A program made the translations under genes and the position numbers. Source: Pseudomonas prosekii (GTDB lineage Bacteria > Pseudomonadota > Gammaproteobacteria > Pseudomonadales > Pseudomonadaceae). Taken from it: a stretch of DNA of 64,000 nt. Below, in pieces: positions 17,423 to 27,356 of this stretch (positions are counted from its first letter, which is position 1; each line of letters starts with the position of its first letter). The stretch spans positions 4,528,501 through 4,592,500 of the forward strand of contig NZ_LT629762.1 of NCBI RefSeq assembly GCF_900105155.1, read 5' to 3'. Under the pieces are notes generated by a model. That model worked only from the letters and a program-made list of their open reading frames with translations. It searched no databases and was not told where the DNA came from.

Positions 17423-18673
17423 TCAATCCCAGCTCAAAGCCCCACCAGTCTGATACTCAATAACCCGCGTCTCAAAGAAGTTCTTCTCTTTCTTCAAGTC
17501 CATAATCTCGCTCATCCAAGGGAACGGGTTAGTCGTCCCTGGATACTCTTCCTTCAAGCCAATCTGCGACAGACGACGGTTAGCGATGAACTTGAGGTAG
17601 TCCTCCATCATCGCCGCGTTCATCCCCAATACACCGCGAGGCATGGTGTCGCGCGCGTATTCGATCTCAAGCTGAGTGCCTTGCAGAATCATCTGCGAAG
17701 CTTCTTCCTTCATTTCGGCATCCCACAAGTGCGGGTTTTCGATTTTGATCTGGTTGATCACGTCGATGCCGAAGTTCAGGTGCATGGATTCGTCGCGCAG
17801 GATGTATTGGAACTGCTCGGCGACGCCGGTCATTTTGTTGCGACGGCCCATGGAGAGGATTTGGGTGAAGCCGCAGTAGAAGAAGATGCCTTCCAGAACG
17901 CAGTAGTAGGCGATCAGGTTGCGCAGCAGTTCTTTGTCGGTTTCGACGGTGCCGGTTTCGAACTTCGGATCGGAGATCGAGCGGGTGTACTTGAGGCCCC
18001 AAGTGGCTTTTTTCGCGACCGATGGGATCTCGTGGTACATGTTGAAGATCTCGCCTTCATCCATGGCCAACGATTCGATGCAGTACTGGTAGGCGTGGGT
18101 GTGGATCGCCTCTTCGAAGGCCTGGCGCAGGATGTACTGGCGGCATTCCGGGTTGGTGATCAGGCGGTACACGGCCAGGACCAGGTTGTTGGCAACCAGC
18201 GAGTCGGCGGTGGAGAAGAAGCCGAGGTTGCGCATGACGATGCGGCGCTCGTCGTCGGTCAGGCCTTCCGGGTCTTTCCAGAGGGCGATGTCGGCGGTCA
18301 TGTTGACTTCTTGCGGCATCCAGTGGTTTGCGCAACCGTCCAGATATTTCTGCCAGGCCCAGTCGTACTTGAATGGCACGAGTTGGTTGAGGTCGGCGCG
18401 GCAGTTGATCATGCGCTTTTCGTCGACAGCGACACGGGCGGAGGCGCCTTCGAGTTCAGCCAGACCTTCAGCGACGTCGAGGTTGTCCAAGGCAGCCTTG
18501 GCACGCGCGATCGCGGCGGAGTCGGACGCGGTCACGGCACGCGCTTCTTGGGCGGCGACGCCACCGGCGGTGTCGAGGCGGTCCATGTTGGCTTCAGTCG
18601 CGTGGCCGGCGTTTGCGCCTTTTACCGCTACTTCGCCTGTGTCTTCTTTGTCGAATTCGTCCCAGCTCAGCAT
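17423..18673 (-). CDS. nrdB: Ribonucleoside-diphosphate reductase beta subunit (class Ia)
   Basis: 416-residue small subunit that carries the diiron-tyrosyl radical cofactor and works with NrdA to reduce ribonucleotides to deoxyribonucleotides. Ferritin-like iron ligands are visible in [34 protein letters not shown] and the later [18 protein letters not shown]. The N-terminal extension of about 85 residues with Ala/Asp-rich sequence is usual for Pseudomonas NrdB. The start at 18673 ([10 protein letters not shown]) is the conserved one. No nrdA is found next to it in this window. A NrdR-like box lies about 430 bases upstream. Confidence 0.97.
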   Translation of the reverse strand: MLSWDEFDKEDTGEVAVKGANAGHATEANMDRLDTAGGVAAQEARAVTASDSAAIARAKAALDNLDVAEGLAELEGASARVAVDEKRMINCRADLNQLVPFKYDWAWQKYLDGCANHWMPQEVNMTADIALWKDPEGLTDDERRIVMRNLGFFSTADSLVANNLVLAVYRLITNPECRQYILRQAFEEAIHTHAYQYCIESLAMDEGEIFNMYHEIPSVAKKATWGLKYTRSISDPKFETGTVETDKELLRNLIAYYCVLEGIFFYCGFTQILSMGRRNKMTGVAEQFQYILRDESMHLNFGIDVINQIKIENPHLWDAEMKEEASQMILQGTQLEIEYARDTMPRGVLGMNAAMMEDYLKFIANRRLSQIGLKEEYPGTTNPFPWMSEIMDLKKEKNFFETRVIEYQTGGALSWD

Positions 18674-19186
18674 GACGTGTCGTCTCCTGCGTGAGGGCCA
18701 GTTGCCCGTGTGATGGTTTTTCACACGGTCGTACTGGCCGCGTTGGATCTTAAGGAATCGTTTTTTGCAGCAGCTATACGCAGGCATCAAACAGAATTTT
18801 GTACGGAAAACCCGAAGCCGCCTCGGTGCGCAGAAACGTGAAAAGCGTCTGCCTGGGCTTCGGATGCCTGCCTGTCCCTGTAAGGGAATATTGCAGGCCC
18901 GTTTGAGGCCGCATTATAGGGAAAAAAACCGGCGTGTGGTGCGACGAATCGGCGCTGAGAACGGTAGGCGAGGGCGGGTATTTGGGTCGGAGCGAGGGTT
19001 TACAGGGCTTTGACTGGGGATCGACTGCGAAGATTTTTTTTTGCTAATTTTTGGCGAGGCGTATTTTTGATCAAAAAACAGCCAAAAATACGGTTTTTCA
19101 CTATATGTTGTGTTTTGCGAGGCTTTTCGATGCCCTCAGACACAACTGAGCCCGACCGAAGTCGGCGAAGGCTAATCAGCCAAATG
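18674..19186 (-). other. nrdB upstream region, 513 bases without a gene
   Basis: No convincing coding frame was found. It contains the NrdR-like box at 19098-19113 and T-rich stretches around 19030 and 19065. A long untranslated leader for nrdB is implied if the box marks the promoter. Confidence 0.5.
19098..19113. promoter_or_regulatory. NrdR-box-like site
   Basis: TCACTATATGTTGTGT matches the published NrdR consensus acaCwAtATaTwGtgt at 14 of 16 positions. NrdR boxes normally come in pairs one to three helical turns apart; no good partner was seen, so the call is tentative. It is upstream of nrdB, the expected target. Confidence 0.55.
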
Positions 19187-19441
19187 TCAGCTGAAAGTGG
19201 CCGAGTTGGTGCGTTCGAAACCATCAGCCGCGAAGGTCGCCGAACCGGTTTTGTCGTAGCCATCTTCAGCGACGGTAGCCGAGCCGGTGCGATCGTAGCC
19301 ATCTTCAGCAACTGTGGCGGAGCCGGTGCGATCGTAACCATCAGCAGCGACTGCCCAGCCGGTGCGGTCAAAACCATCAGCGGCGAAAGCGCTGCCGGCC
19401 AGTACGGAGAGGGTCAGGGCGAGGATCAGTTTGGTTTTCAT
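19187..19441 (-). CDS. Small secreted protein of tandem 13-residue repeats
   Basis: 84-residue protein. A signal peptide (MKTKLILALTLSVLAGSAFA) is followed by five tandem units close to DGYDRTGSATVAE: DGFDRTGWAVAA, DGYDRTGSATVAE twice, DGYDKTGSATFAA and DGFERTNSATFS. Nothing else is present in the mature chain. The repeats are also visible as a 39-base DNA repeat. The start at 19441 opens the signal peptide. The regular Asp/Gly/aromatic pattern suggests ion binding or a repetitive surface structure, but no function is known to me. It lies between nrdB and a DUF2790 gene on the same strand. Confidence 0.85.
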   Translation of the reverse strand: MKTKLILALTLSVLAGSAFAADGFDRTGWAVAADGYDRTGSATVAEDGYDRTGSATVAEDGYDKTGSATFAADGFERTNSATFS

Positions 19442-19631
19442 GGTGGTAGCTCCAGGTTCGTTGGCGTTTTGTGCCTTGGGTGTGGAAGTAATACTACGCC
19501 AGTGAATTTGATTAAAAAGCGCAAATAATCGCACTAAACAATCGTATTATTCGATCTATACGGTTCGGCGCTTCAGCTACCCAATAGAGCGGGCAGTTGG
19601 GTCGAACCGTTTAGAGGGGAAGTGCGGGAGA

Positions 19632-19895
19632 TCAGCCGTTAGAGCAGCCGTTGCCCATAACGCTGTAACGCAGGATGTGGCGCTGACCTTTGGAATCGTC
19701 GTATTCCATTTTCATCGGGACAACTTCACAGACATTCGGGATTTCGCTCATGGACACAACGTTGGCGATGTCCAGGTGGGTGGAGTAAGTGTATTGCTCT
19801 TCCACCGGTTGTTGCTGCGCGAAATCAGTCGGGGCCTCGTCTGCCATGGCGGTTAAGCACATGCTGCTGAGGGCCAGAACTAATAAAGCTTTCAT
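19632..19895 (-). CDS. DUF2790 family small periplasmic protein
   Basis: 87-residue protein with a signal peptide (MKALLVLALSSMCLTAMADE) and the DUF2790 body (YSTHLDIANVVSMSEIPNVC, EVVPMKMEYDDSKGQRHILR, Y-x-VMGNGC), including two cysteines that probably form a disulfide. This family is widespread in Pseudomonas and several members respond to copper or stress; its role here is unknown. The start at 19895 opens the signal peptide. A small hairpin (CGCAATC/GATTGCG) lies 35 bases upstream. Confidence 0.88.
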   Translation of the reverse strand: MKALLVLALSSMCLTAMADEAPTDFAQQQPVEEQYTYSTHLDIANVVSMSEIPNVCEVVPMKMEYDDSKGQRHILRYSVMGNGCSNG

Positions 19896-20301
19896 TTCAA
19901 ATTTACCTTTCTGAGGTCGAGTGGGGTCACGCAATCTTTTTGGGATTGCGTGTGGAACTTCAGTACTTGGTTTTTTGATTAACTGCCTTCGTGGGGGCTG
20001 CAACTTGGTTAATCAGGTTTGCCTTGTTGGCGAGGCTGATTTTAGGCGTGAGGGTTGGATTCATATACCCGTGCTTTTGATAAACACCTTTCGCAATTCC
20101 CGTAACAATCAGTAATAAGTCAAAAAATCGCAGGTCCCGGTGCGGGGTTGCGGGCCAGTCAATGCAGGGGTTTTGCGGATTTCGCGAGGTATTCACCACG
20201 GTTTGCAGGGGCTTGTTACTACCATCGTCGAATGGTTCTATAGGCCCGGCCCGGCTACAACAGGGTCATACAAAAACAACTATTCCACCGAGGTAAGAAA
20301 G
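19896..20301. other. Divergent intergenic region before acsA
   Basis: About 400 bases separating the DUF2790 gene from acsA. It holds a hairpin CGCAATC/GATTGCG at 19930-19950 and an inverted pair TGATTAAC (19976-19983) and GTTAATCA (20008-20015), possible operator sites. No coding frame or RNA gene was recognised. Confidence 0.4.
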
Positions 20302-22257
20302 ATGAGTGCGGCTTCTTTGTATCCCGTTCGTCCCGAGGTAGCAGCCAATACGCTGACTGACGAGGCCACCTATAAGGCCATGTACCAGCAGTCGGTCGTC
20401 AACCCGGACGGCTTCTGGCGCGAACAAGCTCAGCGCCTCGACTGGATCAAGCCTTTCACCACGGTGAAACAGACTTCCTTCGACGATCACCACGTCGACA
20501 TCAAATGGTTTGCCGACGGCACACTGAACGTTTCCTACAACTGCCTCGACCGTCATCTGGAAGAGCGCGGCGATCAAATCGCGATTATCTGGGAAGGGGA
20601 TGACCCGTCCGAGAGCCGCAACATCACCTACCGCGAACTGCACGAACAAGTGTGCAAGTTCGCCAACGCCTTGCGCGGCCAGGATGTGCATCGCGGCGAC
20701 GTGGTGACTATCTATATGCCGATGATTCCCGAAGCCGTGGTCGCCATGCTGGCCTGTACCCGGATCGGCGCGATTCACTCGGTGGTGTTCGGTGGTTTCT
20801 CGCCGGAAGCGCTGGCGGGGCGGATTATCGATTGCCGTTCCAAAGTGGTAATTACGGCCGATGAAGGCGTTCGTGCCGGCAAGAAGATACCGCTGAAGAC
20901 CAATGTCGACGACGCGCTGACCAACCCGGAAACCAGCAGCATTCAGAAAGTCATCGTGTGCAAGCGCACCGGCGGCGACATCAAGTGGAACCAGCATCGC
21001 GACATCTGGTACGAAGACCTGATGAAGGTGGCGGGCAGCGTTTGCGCGCCGAAAGAGATGGGCGCCGAAGAAGCGCTGTTCATCCTTTACACCTCCGGTT
21101 CCACCGGCAAACCGAAAGGCGTGCAGCACACCACTGGCGGTTACCTGCTGTATGCGGCCATGACCCACGAGCGCGTGTTCGACTACCGCCCGGGTGAAAT
21201 CTACTGGTGCACCGCCGACGTCGGCTGGGTCACCGGCCACACCTATATCGTCTATGGCCCGCTGGCCAATGGCGCGACTACCGTGCTGTTCGAAGGCGTG
21301 CCGAACTATCCGGACATCACCCGGGTGGCGAAGATTGTCGACAAGCACAAGGTCAACATCCTCTACACCGCACCAACGGCAATCCGCGCGATGATGGCGG
21401 CGGGTAACGCTGCAGTCGAAGGCGCTGACGGCAGCAGCCTGCGCCTGCTGGGTTCGGTGGGTGAGCCGATCAACCCGGAAGCCTGGGATTGGTACTACAA
21501 GAAGGTCGGTCAGTCGCGCTGCCCGATCGTCGACACCTGGTGGCAGACCGAAACCGGCGGCAACATGATGAGCCCGCTGCCGGGTGCCCATGGCTTGAAA
21601 CCTGGTTCGGCTGCTCGTCCGTTCTTCGGCGTGGTGCCGGCACTGGTGGACAACCTGGGTAATATTCTGGAAGGCGCCGTTGAGGGCAACCTGGTGATTC
21701 TGGATTCGTGGCCGGGCCAGGCGCGCACGCTGTATGGCGACCATGACCGTTTTGTCGACACCTACTTCAAGACCTTCCGTGGCATGTATTTCACCGGTGA
21801 CGGTGCGCGCCGTGACGAGGATGGTTATTACTGGATCACCGGTCGCGTGGATGACGTGCTGAACGTTTCCGGACACCGCATGGGCACGGCCGAAATCGAA
21901 AGCGCGATGGTTGCGCACCCGAAAGTCGCCGAGGCGGCGGTGGTTGGCGTGCCGCACGACATCAAGGGGCAGGGCATTTATGTCTACGTCACGTTGATCG
22001 GCGGCGAAGAGCCGAGCGAGCAACTGCGTCTGGAACTGAAGAACTGGGTGCGTAAAGAGATTGGCCCGATTGCTTCGCCGGACGTGATTCAGTGGGCGCC
22101 GGGGCTGCCGAAAACCCGTTCAGGCAAGATCATGCGGCGGATTCTGCGCAAGATCGCGACCGCCGAATATGACGGCTTGGGCGATATTTCGACCTTGGCG
22201 GATCCAGGCGTGGTGCAGCATCTGATTGATACGCATAAGACGATGAACGTCGCGTAA
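20302..22257 (+). CDS. acsA: Acetyl-CoA synthetase
   Basis: 651-residue AMP-forming ligase that activates acetate to acetyl-CoA through acetyl-AMP. The adenylation P-loop is [15 protein letters not shown], the A5 motif is [12 protein letters not shown], the hinge is [20 protein letters not shown], and the C-terminal [16 protein letters not shown] contains the lysine that is acetylated in this family. Length is as expected. The start at 20302 ([14 protein letters not shown]) follows GAGGTAAG. A longer frame from 20140 is rejected. It is followed by an intrinsic terminator, so it is monocistronic. Confidence 0.97.
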   Translation: MSAASLYPVRPEVAANTLTDEATYKAMYQQSVVNPDGFWREQAQRLDWIKPFTTVKQTSFDDHHVDIKWFADGTLNVSYNCLDRHLEERGDQIAIIWEGDDPSESRNITYRELHEQVCKFANALRGQDVHRGDVVTIYMPMIPEAVVAMLACTRIGAIHSVVFGGFSPEALAGRIIDCRSKVVITADEGVRAGKKIPLKTNVDDALTNPETSSIQKVIVCKRTGGDIKWNQHRDIWYEDLMKVAGSVCAPKEMGAEEALFILYTSGSTGKPKGVQHTTGGYLLYAAMTHERVFDYRPGEIYWCTADVGWVTGHTYIVYGPLANGATTVLFEGVPNYPDITRVAKIVDKHKVNILYTAPTAIRAMMAAGNAAVEGADGSSLRLLGSVGEPINPEAWDWYYKKVGQSRCPIVDTWWQTETGGNMMSPLPGAHGLKPGSAARPFFGVVPALVDNLGNILEGAVEGNLVILDSWPGQARTLYGDHDRFVDTYFKTFRGMYFTGDGARRDEDGYYWITGRVDDVLNVSGHRMGTAEIESAMVAHPKVAEAAVVGVPHDIKGQGIYVYVTLIGGEEPSEQLRLELKNWVRKEIGPIASPDVIQWAPGLPKTRSGKIMRRILRKIATAEYDGLGDISTLADPGVVQHLIDTHKTMNVA

Positions 22258-22277
22258 GCAGCTGTTTTGATGTGTTG

Positions 22278-22312
22278 AAGCCCTGCCAGGTGTTATCTGG
22301 TGGGGCTTTTTA
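22278..22312 (+). terminator. Intrinsic terminator of acsA
   Basis: AAGCCCTGCCAG, loop GTGTTAT, CTGGTGGGGCTT and then TTTATT, twenty bases after the acsA stop. Confidence 0.88.
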
Positions 22313-22342
22313 TTGACTGGGGTTCTTGGGGTGGTTGTGCGG

Positions 22343-22443
22343 GCCTCATCGCGAGCAAGCCCGCTCCCACCGTTGATCTTCAGCGAACATAAAATCCGTG
22401 CCGGGCGCAGATCCCTTGTAGGAGCGAGCTTGCTCGCGATAGC
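22343..22443. repeat. REP inverted pair
   Basis: Left arm CATCGCGAGCAAGCCCGCTC near 22347 and right arm GTAGGAGCGAGCTTGCTCGC near 22420 face each other over a 50-base spacer. Confidence 0.85.
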
Positions 22444-22954
22444 GACCTGTCAGGCACCACATCAACAACGTCCAATAATTATCGGCTTCACTCGTAGGCC
22501 ATTTCCCACTGTTACCGCCATCGATGAATGTGTCTGAATGTGTAACCGCCCGCACGAATCCGGGGCATTGGGAAACGCACAGCCCCGTTTCAGAGCGTCT
22601 AAACCGCGGGTGAAAAATAAGACACCACGCTGTACTTGCCGGATTAGAAGGGTTTGCCAATAATAGGCCCGCAATTTGCAGCATAGATCGGTTTACAATC
22701 TTTTGCTCTTGCATGAATTTGCAGGGCTGTCAACGTGTCCAAGTGGCTTTCTCGGTGCATCTGTAATTAGTTGTCGCATTGAAGAAATATCGACTTCGGA
22801 CCTGTCGTTAGAATGCCGATCACTCGCTCGTCGTCGCTCGCGCTGAATCAGCGTGGGTTTTGCATGACGCAGCAGCGCTTTTCGATTTCACCCATTCGCA
22901 TATTGGGCTGTTGCTCACTCTGCCGTTTTTGCCCTTTACCGATGGAGTCCCGAG
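22444..22954. other. Region before aotJ, no gene called
   Basis: Minus-strand frames of 60-120 codons cross the REP and the adjacent 250 bases but lack a ribosome-binding site and resemble a repeated intergenic sequence rather than a gene. From 22715 to 22954 the sequence is the aotJ leader with the candidate ArgR site at 22772. A small decayed gene cannot be excluded. Confidence 0.4.
22772..22787 (+). promoter_or_regulatory. Candidate ArgR half-site upstream of aotJ
   Basis: TGTCGC, eight bases, then AA matches the Pseudomonas ArgR consensus TGTCGC-N8-AA. A partial second copy (TGTCGT) is at 22803-22808. It is about 180 bases before the aotJ start, consistent with arginine-induced transcription of the aot operon known in P. 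aeruginosa. Confidence 0.6.
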
Positions 22955-23728
22955 ATGAAGAAACTTGTGCTGCTTGGCGCCTTGGCACTGTCCGTGCTGT
23001 CCCTCCCAACCTTCGCCGATGAAAAACCCCTGAAGATCGGTATCGAAGCGGCTTACCCTCCGTTCGCCTCCAAGGCACCGGACGGCAGCATCGTTGGTTT
23101 CGACTACGACATCGGCAACGCTCTGTGCGAGCAGATGCAGGTCAAGTGTGTGTGGGTCGAGCAAGAGTTCGACGGTCTGATCCCGGCACTCAAAGTGCGC
23201 AAGATCGACGCGATCCTGTCGTCCATGTCGATCACTGAAGATCGCAAGAAGTCTGTCGACTTCACCAACAAGTACTACAACACCCCGGCCCGTCTGGTGA
23301 TGAAGGCTGGTACTCAAGTCAGCGAAGGCCTGGCTGAGCTGAAAGGCAAAAACATCGGCGTGCAACGTGGTTCGATCCACGAACGTTTCGCCCGTGAAGT
23401 GCTGGCGCCACTGGGTGCTGAAATCAAACCTTACGGTTCGCAGAACGAAATCTACCTCGACGTCGCTGCCGGTCGCCTCGATGGCACCGTGGCCGACGCC
23501 ACGCTGCTGGATGACGGCTTCCTGAAAACCGACGCTGGCAAAGGTTTCGCGTTTGTTGGCCCGGCCTTCACCGACGTCAAATACTTCGGCGACGGCGTGG
23601 GTATCGCAGTCCGCAAGAACGACGCGCTGAAAGACAAGATCAACACCGCGATCACGGCCATTCGCGAGAACGGCAAGTACAAGCAAATCCAGGACAAATA
23701 CTTCGCCTTCGATATCTACGGCAAGTAA
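22955..23728 (+). CDS. aotJ: Arginine/ornithine ABC transporter, periplasmic binding protein
   Basis: 257-residue solute receptor. Signal peptide [20 protein letters not shown] is followed by the type-3 solute-binding fold ([34 protein letters not shown], the cluster around [18 protein letters not shown]). It delivers basic amino acids to AotQM. It is the first gene of the aotJQMOP-argR set, in the same order as P. aeruginosa. GGAG precedes the ATG. Confidence 0.95.
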   Translation: MKKLVLLGALALSVLSLPTFADEKPLKIGIEAAYPPFASKAPDGSIVGFDYDIGNALCEQMQVKCVWVEQEFDGLIPALKVRKIDAILSSMSITEDRKKSVDFTNKYYNTPARLVMKAGTQVSEGLAELKGKNIGVQRGSIHERFAREVLAPLGAEIKPYGSQNEIYLDVAAGRLDGTVADATLLDDGFLKTDAGKGFAFVGPAFTDVKYFGDGVGIAVRKNDALKDKINTAITAIRENGKYKQIQDKYFAFDIYGK

Positions 23729-23819
23729 CACGTCCCGGCGACAAGTCCGAAATGGCGCAAGCAACAGGATCTCTGCGGTTTGCGCCATTTTTTCATCCCA
23801 ACTTTCGAGGACCTGAATC

Positions 23820-24509
23820 ATGTTGAAAGGCTACGGGGCTGTCATCCTCGATGGCGCATGGCTGACGCTTCAGCTCGCCTTGTCGTCCATGGTCCTGGCC
23901 ATTGTTCTGGGCCTGATCGGCGTTTCGCTGCGTCTGTCCCCGATCCGCTGGCTGGCGTGGCTGGGCGACCTGTATTCCACGGTGATTCGCGGGATTCCCG
24001 ACCTGGTGCTGATCCTGCTGATTTTCTACGGTGGTCAGGACCTGCTCAACCGCGTCGCGCCGATGCTCGGATTTGACGACTACATCGACCTGAACCCGTT
24101 GGCCGCCGGTATCGGCACCCTCGGTTTCATCTTCGGTGCGTACCTGTCGGAAACCTTCCGTGGCGCGTTCATGGCGATTCCCAAGGGCCAGGCCGAAGCC
24201 GGCATGGCGTACGGCATGAGCAGTTTTCAGGTGTTTTTCCGGGTGTTGGTGCCGCAGATGATTCGCCTGGCGATTCCGGGTTTTACCAACAACTGGCTGG
24301 TCTTGACCAAGGCAACCGCGCTGATTTCGGTGGTCGGGCTGCAAGACATGATGTTCAAGGCAAAGCAGGCGGCCGATGCCACCCGCGAACCTTTCACCTT
24401 CTTCCTCGCAGTGGCGGCGATGTACCTGGTCATCACCAGTGTTTCGTTGCTGATATTGCGTCAACTTGAGAAGCGCTACTCGGTAGGCGTAAGGGCGGCT
24501 GATCTATGA
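23820..24509 (+). CDS. aotQ: Arginine/ornithine ABC transporter permease
   Basis: 229-residue inner-membrane subunit of the HisMQ type with about five helices and the ABC-coupling EAA loop (YLSETFRGAFMAIPKGQAEA, then GMAYGMSSFQVFFRVLVPQM). It pairs with AotM. Its stop overlaps the aotM start by four bases (ATGA), indicating translational coupling. GAGG lies 10 bases before the ATG. Confidence 0.95.
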   Translation: MLKGYGAVILDGAWLTLQLALSSMVLAIVLGLIGVSLRLSPIRWLAWLGDLYSTVIRGIPDLVLILLIFYGGQDLLNRVAPMLGFDDYIDLNPLAAGIGTLGFIFGAYLSETFRGAFMAIPKGQAEAGMAYGMSSFQVFFRVLVPQMIRLAIPGFTNNWLVLTKATALISVVGLQDMMFKAKQAADATREPFTFFLAVAAMYLVITSVSLLILRQLEKRYSVGVRAADL

Positions 24510-25204
24510 TCTTCGACTACAACGTCATTTATGAGGCCTTGCCGCTGTACTTCGGTGGCTTGCTGACGACGCTCAAACTGCTGGCGATTTCGTTGTTCTT
24601 CGGGCTGCTGTGCGCATTGCCGCTGGGCTTGATGCGCGTCTCGAAAAACGCCGCCGTCAACATGACCGCCTGGCTGTACACCTACGTGATTCGCGGCACG
24701 CCGATGCTGGTGCAGCTGTTTTTGATCTACTACGGTCTGGCGCAGTTCGAAGCCGTGCGCGAAAGCGTGTTGTGGCCGTGGCTGTCCAGCGCCACGTTCT
24801 GTGCGTGCCTGGCGTTCGCGATCAACACCAGCGCCTACACCGCCGAAATCATTGCCGGCAGCTTGCGCGCAACGCCTAACGGCGAGATCGAAGCGGCGCG
24901 GGCGATGGGCATGTCGCGCTACAAAATGTACAAGCGCATTCTGCTGCCGTCGGCCCTGCGCCGGGCGCTGCCGCAGTACAGCAACGAAGTGATCATGATG
25001 TTGCAGACCACCAGTCTGGCGTCGATCGTGACCTTGATCGACATCACCGGTGCCGCGCGCACGGTCAACGCCCAGTATTACTTGCCGTTCGAGGCGTACA
25101 TCACCGCCGGCGTGTTCTACCTGTGCCTGACGTTCATTCTGGTCAAGCTGTTCAAACTGGCCGAGCGCCGCTGGCTGGGCTATCTGGCCCCGCGGAAGCA
25201 CTGA
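24506..25204 (+). CDS. aotM: Arginine/ornithine ABC transporter permease
   Basis: 232-residue partner permease of the HisMQ family. The EAA loop is TAEIIAGSLRATPNGEIEAA followed by RAMGMSRYKMYKRILLPSAL. It overlaps aotQ by four bases and ends one base before aotO, so the three genes are read from one message. Confidence 0.95.
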   Translation: MIFDYNVIYEALPLYFGGLLTTLKLLAISLFFGLLCALPLGLMRVSKNAAVNMTAWLYTYVIRGTPMLVQLFLIYYGLAQFEAVRESVLWPWLSSATFCACLAFAINTSAYTAEIIAGSLRATPNGEIEAARAMGMSRYKMYKRILLPSALRRALPQYSNEVIMMLQTTSLASIVTLIDITGAARTVNAQYYLPFEAYITAGVFYLCLTFILVKLFKLAERRWLGYLAPRKH

Positions 25205-25205
25205 T

Positions 25206-26318
25206 ATGGAACGTATCGATCACTCATTGCCGTGGAGCCATTTGGGCAGCGAGCGTCATATTTCGGTATTTCGCTTCGGCAAAGGCGAGCGCAAGGCCTA
25301 CATTCAGGCCAGCCTGCACGCCGATGAATTGCCGGGCATGCGCACCGCGTGGGAGCTGAAAAAGCGCCTCACCGAACTCGAAGCGCAAGGCTTGCTCAAC
25401 GGTGTGATCGAGCTGGTGCCGGTGGCCAATCCGCTGGGCCTCGGTCAATTGCTTCAAGGTAACCATCAGGGGCGTTTCGAGGCCGGCAGCGGCAAGAATT
25501 TCAACCGTGATTTCGTCGAACTCAGCGCGCCGGTGGCCGCTGCGGTGGACGGGCGTCTGGGCGATGATCCGCACGCCAATATCCGTTTGATCCGCCAAGC
25601 CATGAGCGATGCGCTCGCCGCATTGCCGCCGGCAGCGAGTCAGTTGCAAGGCATGCAGCGCGTGTTGCTCAGCCACGCCTGCAGCGCTGACGTGGTGCTG
25701 GATTTGCACTGCGACGCCGAAGCCGCGCTGCACATGTACGCCTTGCCGCAGCATTGGCCGCAATGGCGTTCGCTGGCTGCGCACCTCGACGTCAAGGTCG
25801 GTTTGCTGGCCGAAGATTCCGGCGGCAGTTCGTTTGACGAAGCCTGTTCGCTGCCGTGGCTGCGTTTGTCGCGGCTGTTCCCGGACGCGCAGATTCCGCT
25901 GGCGTGTCTGGCGACGACGATTGAATTGGGTGGCCAGGCTGACACCGGTCGCGCCGAGGCTGAGGCTTACGCCGAAGGCATTCTGGCGTTCCTCGCCGAG
26001 CAAGGCCTGATCAGCGGCGAATGGCCGAAACCGGCGCACGACGCCTGTGAAGGCATGCCGTTCGAAGGCACGGAATTGCTCTTCGCGCCGCATCCTGGCG
26101 TGGTGAGTTTCTTGCGCAAGCCGGGTGAGTGGGTCGAGGCCGGCGACGAGATTTTTGAAGTAATCGATCCTTTATCCGATCGCGTCAGCACGATCTGTGC
26201 TGGTACGTCCGGGGTGCTGTTTGCCGTTGAACGGCTACGTTATGCCCAACCCGGTTTCTGGCTGGCCAAGGTGGCGGGGCGCGAAGCGCTGCGTCACGGG
26301 CGCTTGCTCAACGACTGA
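25206..26318 (+). CDS. aotO: Succinylglutamate desuccinylase/aspartoacylase family protein
   Basis: 370-residue M14-like zinc hydrolase. Metal-binding residues are expected in YIQASLHADELPGMRTAWEL, with a later DVVLDLHCDAEAALHMYALP. In P. aeruginosa aotO occupies the same place but is not needed for transport, so its substrate is uncertain; it is distantly related to AruE, which acts on succinylglutamate. The C-terminal region (GVVSFLRKPGEWVEAGDEIF) resembles a biotinyl-lipoyl-like fold common in this family. Confidence 0.92.
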   Translation: MERIDHSLPWSHLGSERHISVFRFGKGERKAYIQASLHADELPGMRTAWELKKRLTELEAQGLLNGVIELVPVANPLGLGQLLQGNHQGRFEAGSGKNFNRDFVELSAPVAAAVDGRLGDDPHANIRLIRQAMSDALAALPPAASQLQGMQRVLLSHACSADVVLDLHCDAEAALHMYALPQHWPQWRSLAAHLDVKVGLLAEDSGGSSFDEACSLPWLRLSRLFPDAQIPLACLATTIELGGQADTGRAEAEAYAEGILAFLAEQGLISGEWPKPAHDACEGMPFEGTELLFAPHPGVVSFLRKPGEWVEAGDEIFEVIDPLSDRVSTICAGTSGVLFAVERLRYAQPGFWLAKVAGREALRHGRLLND

Positions 26319-26345
26319 CTGACTGTTTTTGTGAGAACCGACCGC

Positions 26346-27110
26346 ATGTACAAACTTGAAGTCCAAGACCTGCATAAACGCTATGGCAGTCACGAAGTGC
26401 TCAAGGGTGTGTCCCTGAAAGCGGCGGCTGGCGATGTGATCAGCATCATCGGCTCCAGTGGCTCCGGCAAAAGTACTTTCCTTCGTTGCATCAACCTGCT
26501 CGAGCAGCCGCACGCGGGCAAGATTCTGCTTAACAACGAAGAGCTGAAACTGGTGGCCAACAAGGACGGCGCGCTGAAAGCCGCCGACCCGAAGCAGCTG
26601 CAACGCATGCGTTCGCGCCTGTCGATGGTGTTCCAGCATTTCAACTTGTGGTCGCACATGACCGCGCTGGAAAACATCATGGAAGCGCCGGTCCACGTGC
26701 TCGGCATGTCCAAGGCTGAAGCGCGCGAGAAAGCCGAGCACTACCTGAACAAGGTCGGCGTGGCGCATCGCAAGGACGCTTACCCTGGCCACATGTCCGG
26801 CGGCGAGCAGCAGCGCGTGGCGATCGCCCGTGCGTTGGCGATGGAACCTGAGGTGATGCTGTTCGACGAACCGACCTCGGCACTCGACCCGGAACTGGTT
26901 GGCGACGTGCTGAAAGTCATGCAGGCACTGGCGCAGGAAGGCCGGACCATGGTTGTGGTCACGCACGAAATGGGCTTCGCCCGTGAAGTGTCGAACCAGT
27001 TGGTGTTCCTGCACAAAGGCGTCGTCGAAGAAAGCGGCAACCCGCGTGAAGTGCTGGTCAATCCACAATCCGAACGCTTGCAGCAATTCCTTTCCGGCAG
27101 CCTGAAATAA
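26346..27110 (+). CDS. aotP: Arginine/ornithine ABC transporter ATP-binding protein
   Basis: 254-residue ATPase of the HisP/GlnQ type. Walker A is [20 protein letters not shown], the signature is [20 protein letters not shown], Walker B is [17 protein letters not shown] and the switch histidine is in [15 protein letters not shown]. It powers AotQM. The start at 26346 (MYKLEV) begins the domain; an ATG five codons upstream is less likely. A REP pair separates it from argR. Confidence 0.96.
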   Translation: MYKLEVQDLHKRYGSHEVLKGVSLKAAAGDVISIIGSSGSGKSTFLRCINLLEQPHAGKILLNNEELKLVANKDGALKAADPKQLQRMRSRLSMVFQHFNLWSHMTALENIMEAPVHVLGMSKAEAREKAEHYLNKVGVAHRKDAYPGHMSGGEQQRVAIARALAMEPEVMLFDEPTSALDPELVGDVLKVMQALAQEGRTMVVVTHEMGFAREVSNQLVFLHKGVVEESGNPREVLVNPQSERLQQFLSGSLK

Positions 27111-27172
27111 TCAAGAGTGCCGTTGCGCACCGGGATAGTGCATGCTTCGCCATTTGGCGGCGGTCCACAATC

Positions 27173-27270
27173 CCTGTAGGAGCGAGGCTTGCCCGCGAAG
27201 AGGCCGTGTCAGTCGACATCATGTGTGAATGACACACCGCCTTCGCGGGCAAGCCTCGCTCCTACAGGGG
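27173..27270. repeat. REP inverted pair between aotP and argR
   Basis: CCCTGTAGGAGCGAGGCTTG at the left is exactly mirrored at the right (ending CCTACAGGG at 27270), with a further inner inverted segment (GTGTCAGTCGACATCA against TGTGTGAATGACACAC). The element falls inside the aot-argR operon. Confidence 0.9.
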
Positions 27271-27356
27271 ATCGCTGCCAGTTTCGAGATTTGCGTTCAT
27301 TTACGGGCTAGCATTGGCCCATGCCTCATCACTGTTTTAGTTTCGGATTGCCCGCC

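Noticed and set aside
20266..22023. 585-codon minus-strand frame
   Set aside because: Antisense to acsA and lacking any recognisable domain.
22346..22714. 122-codon minus-strand frame crossing a REP element
   Set aside because: Includes REP sequence, no ribosome-binding site; looks like repeated intergenic DNA.
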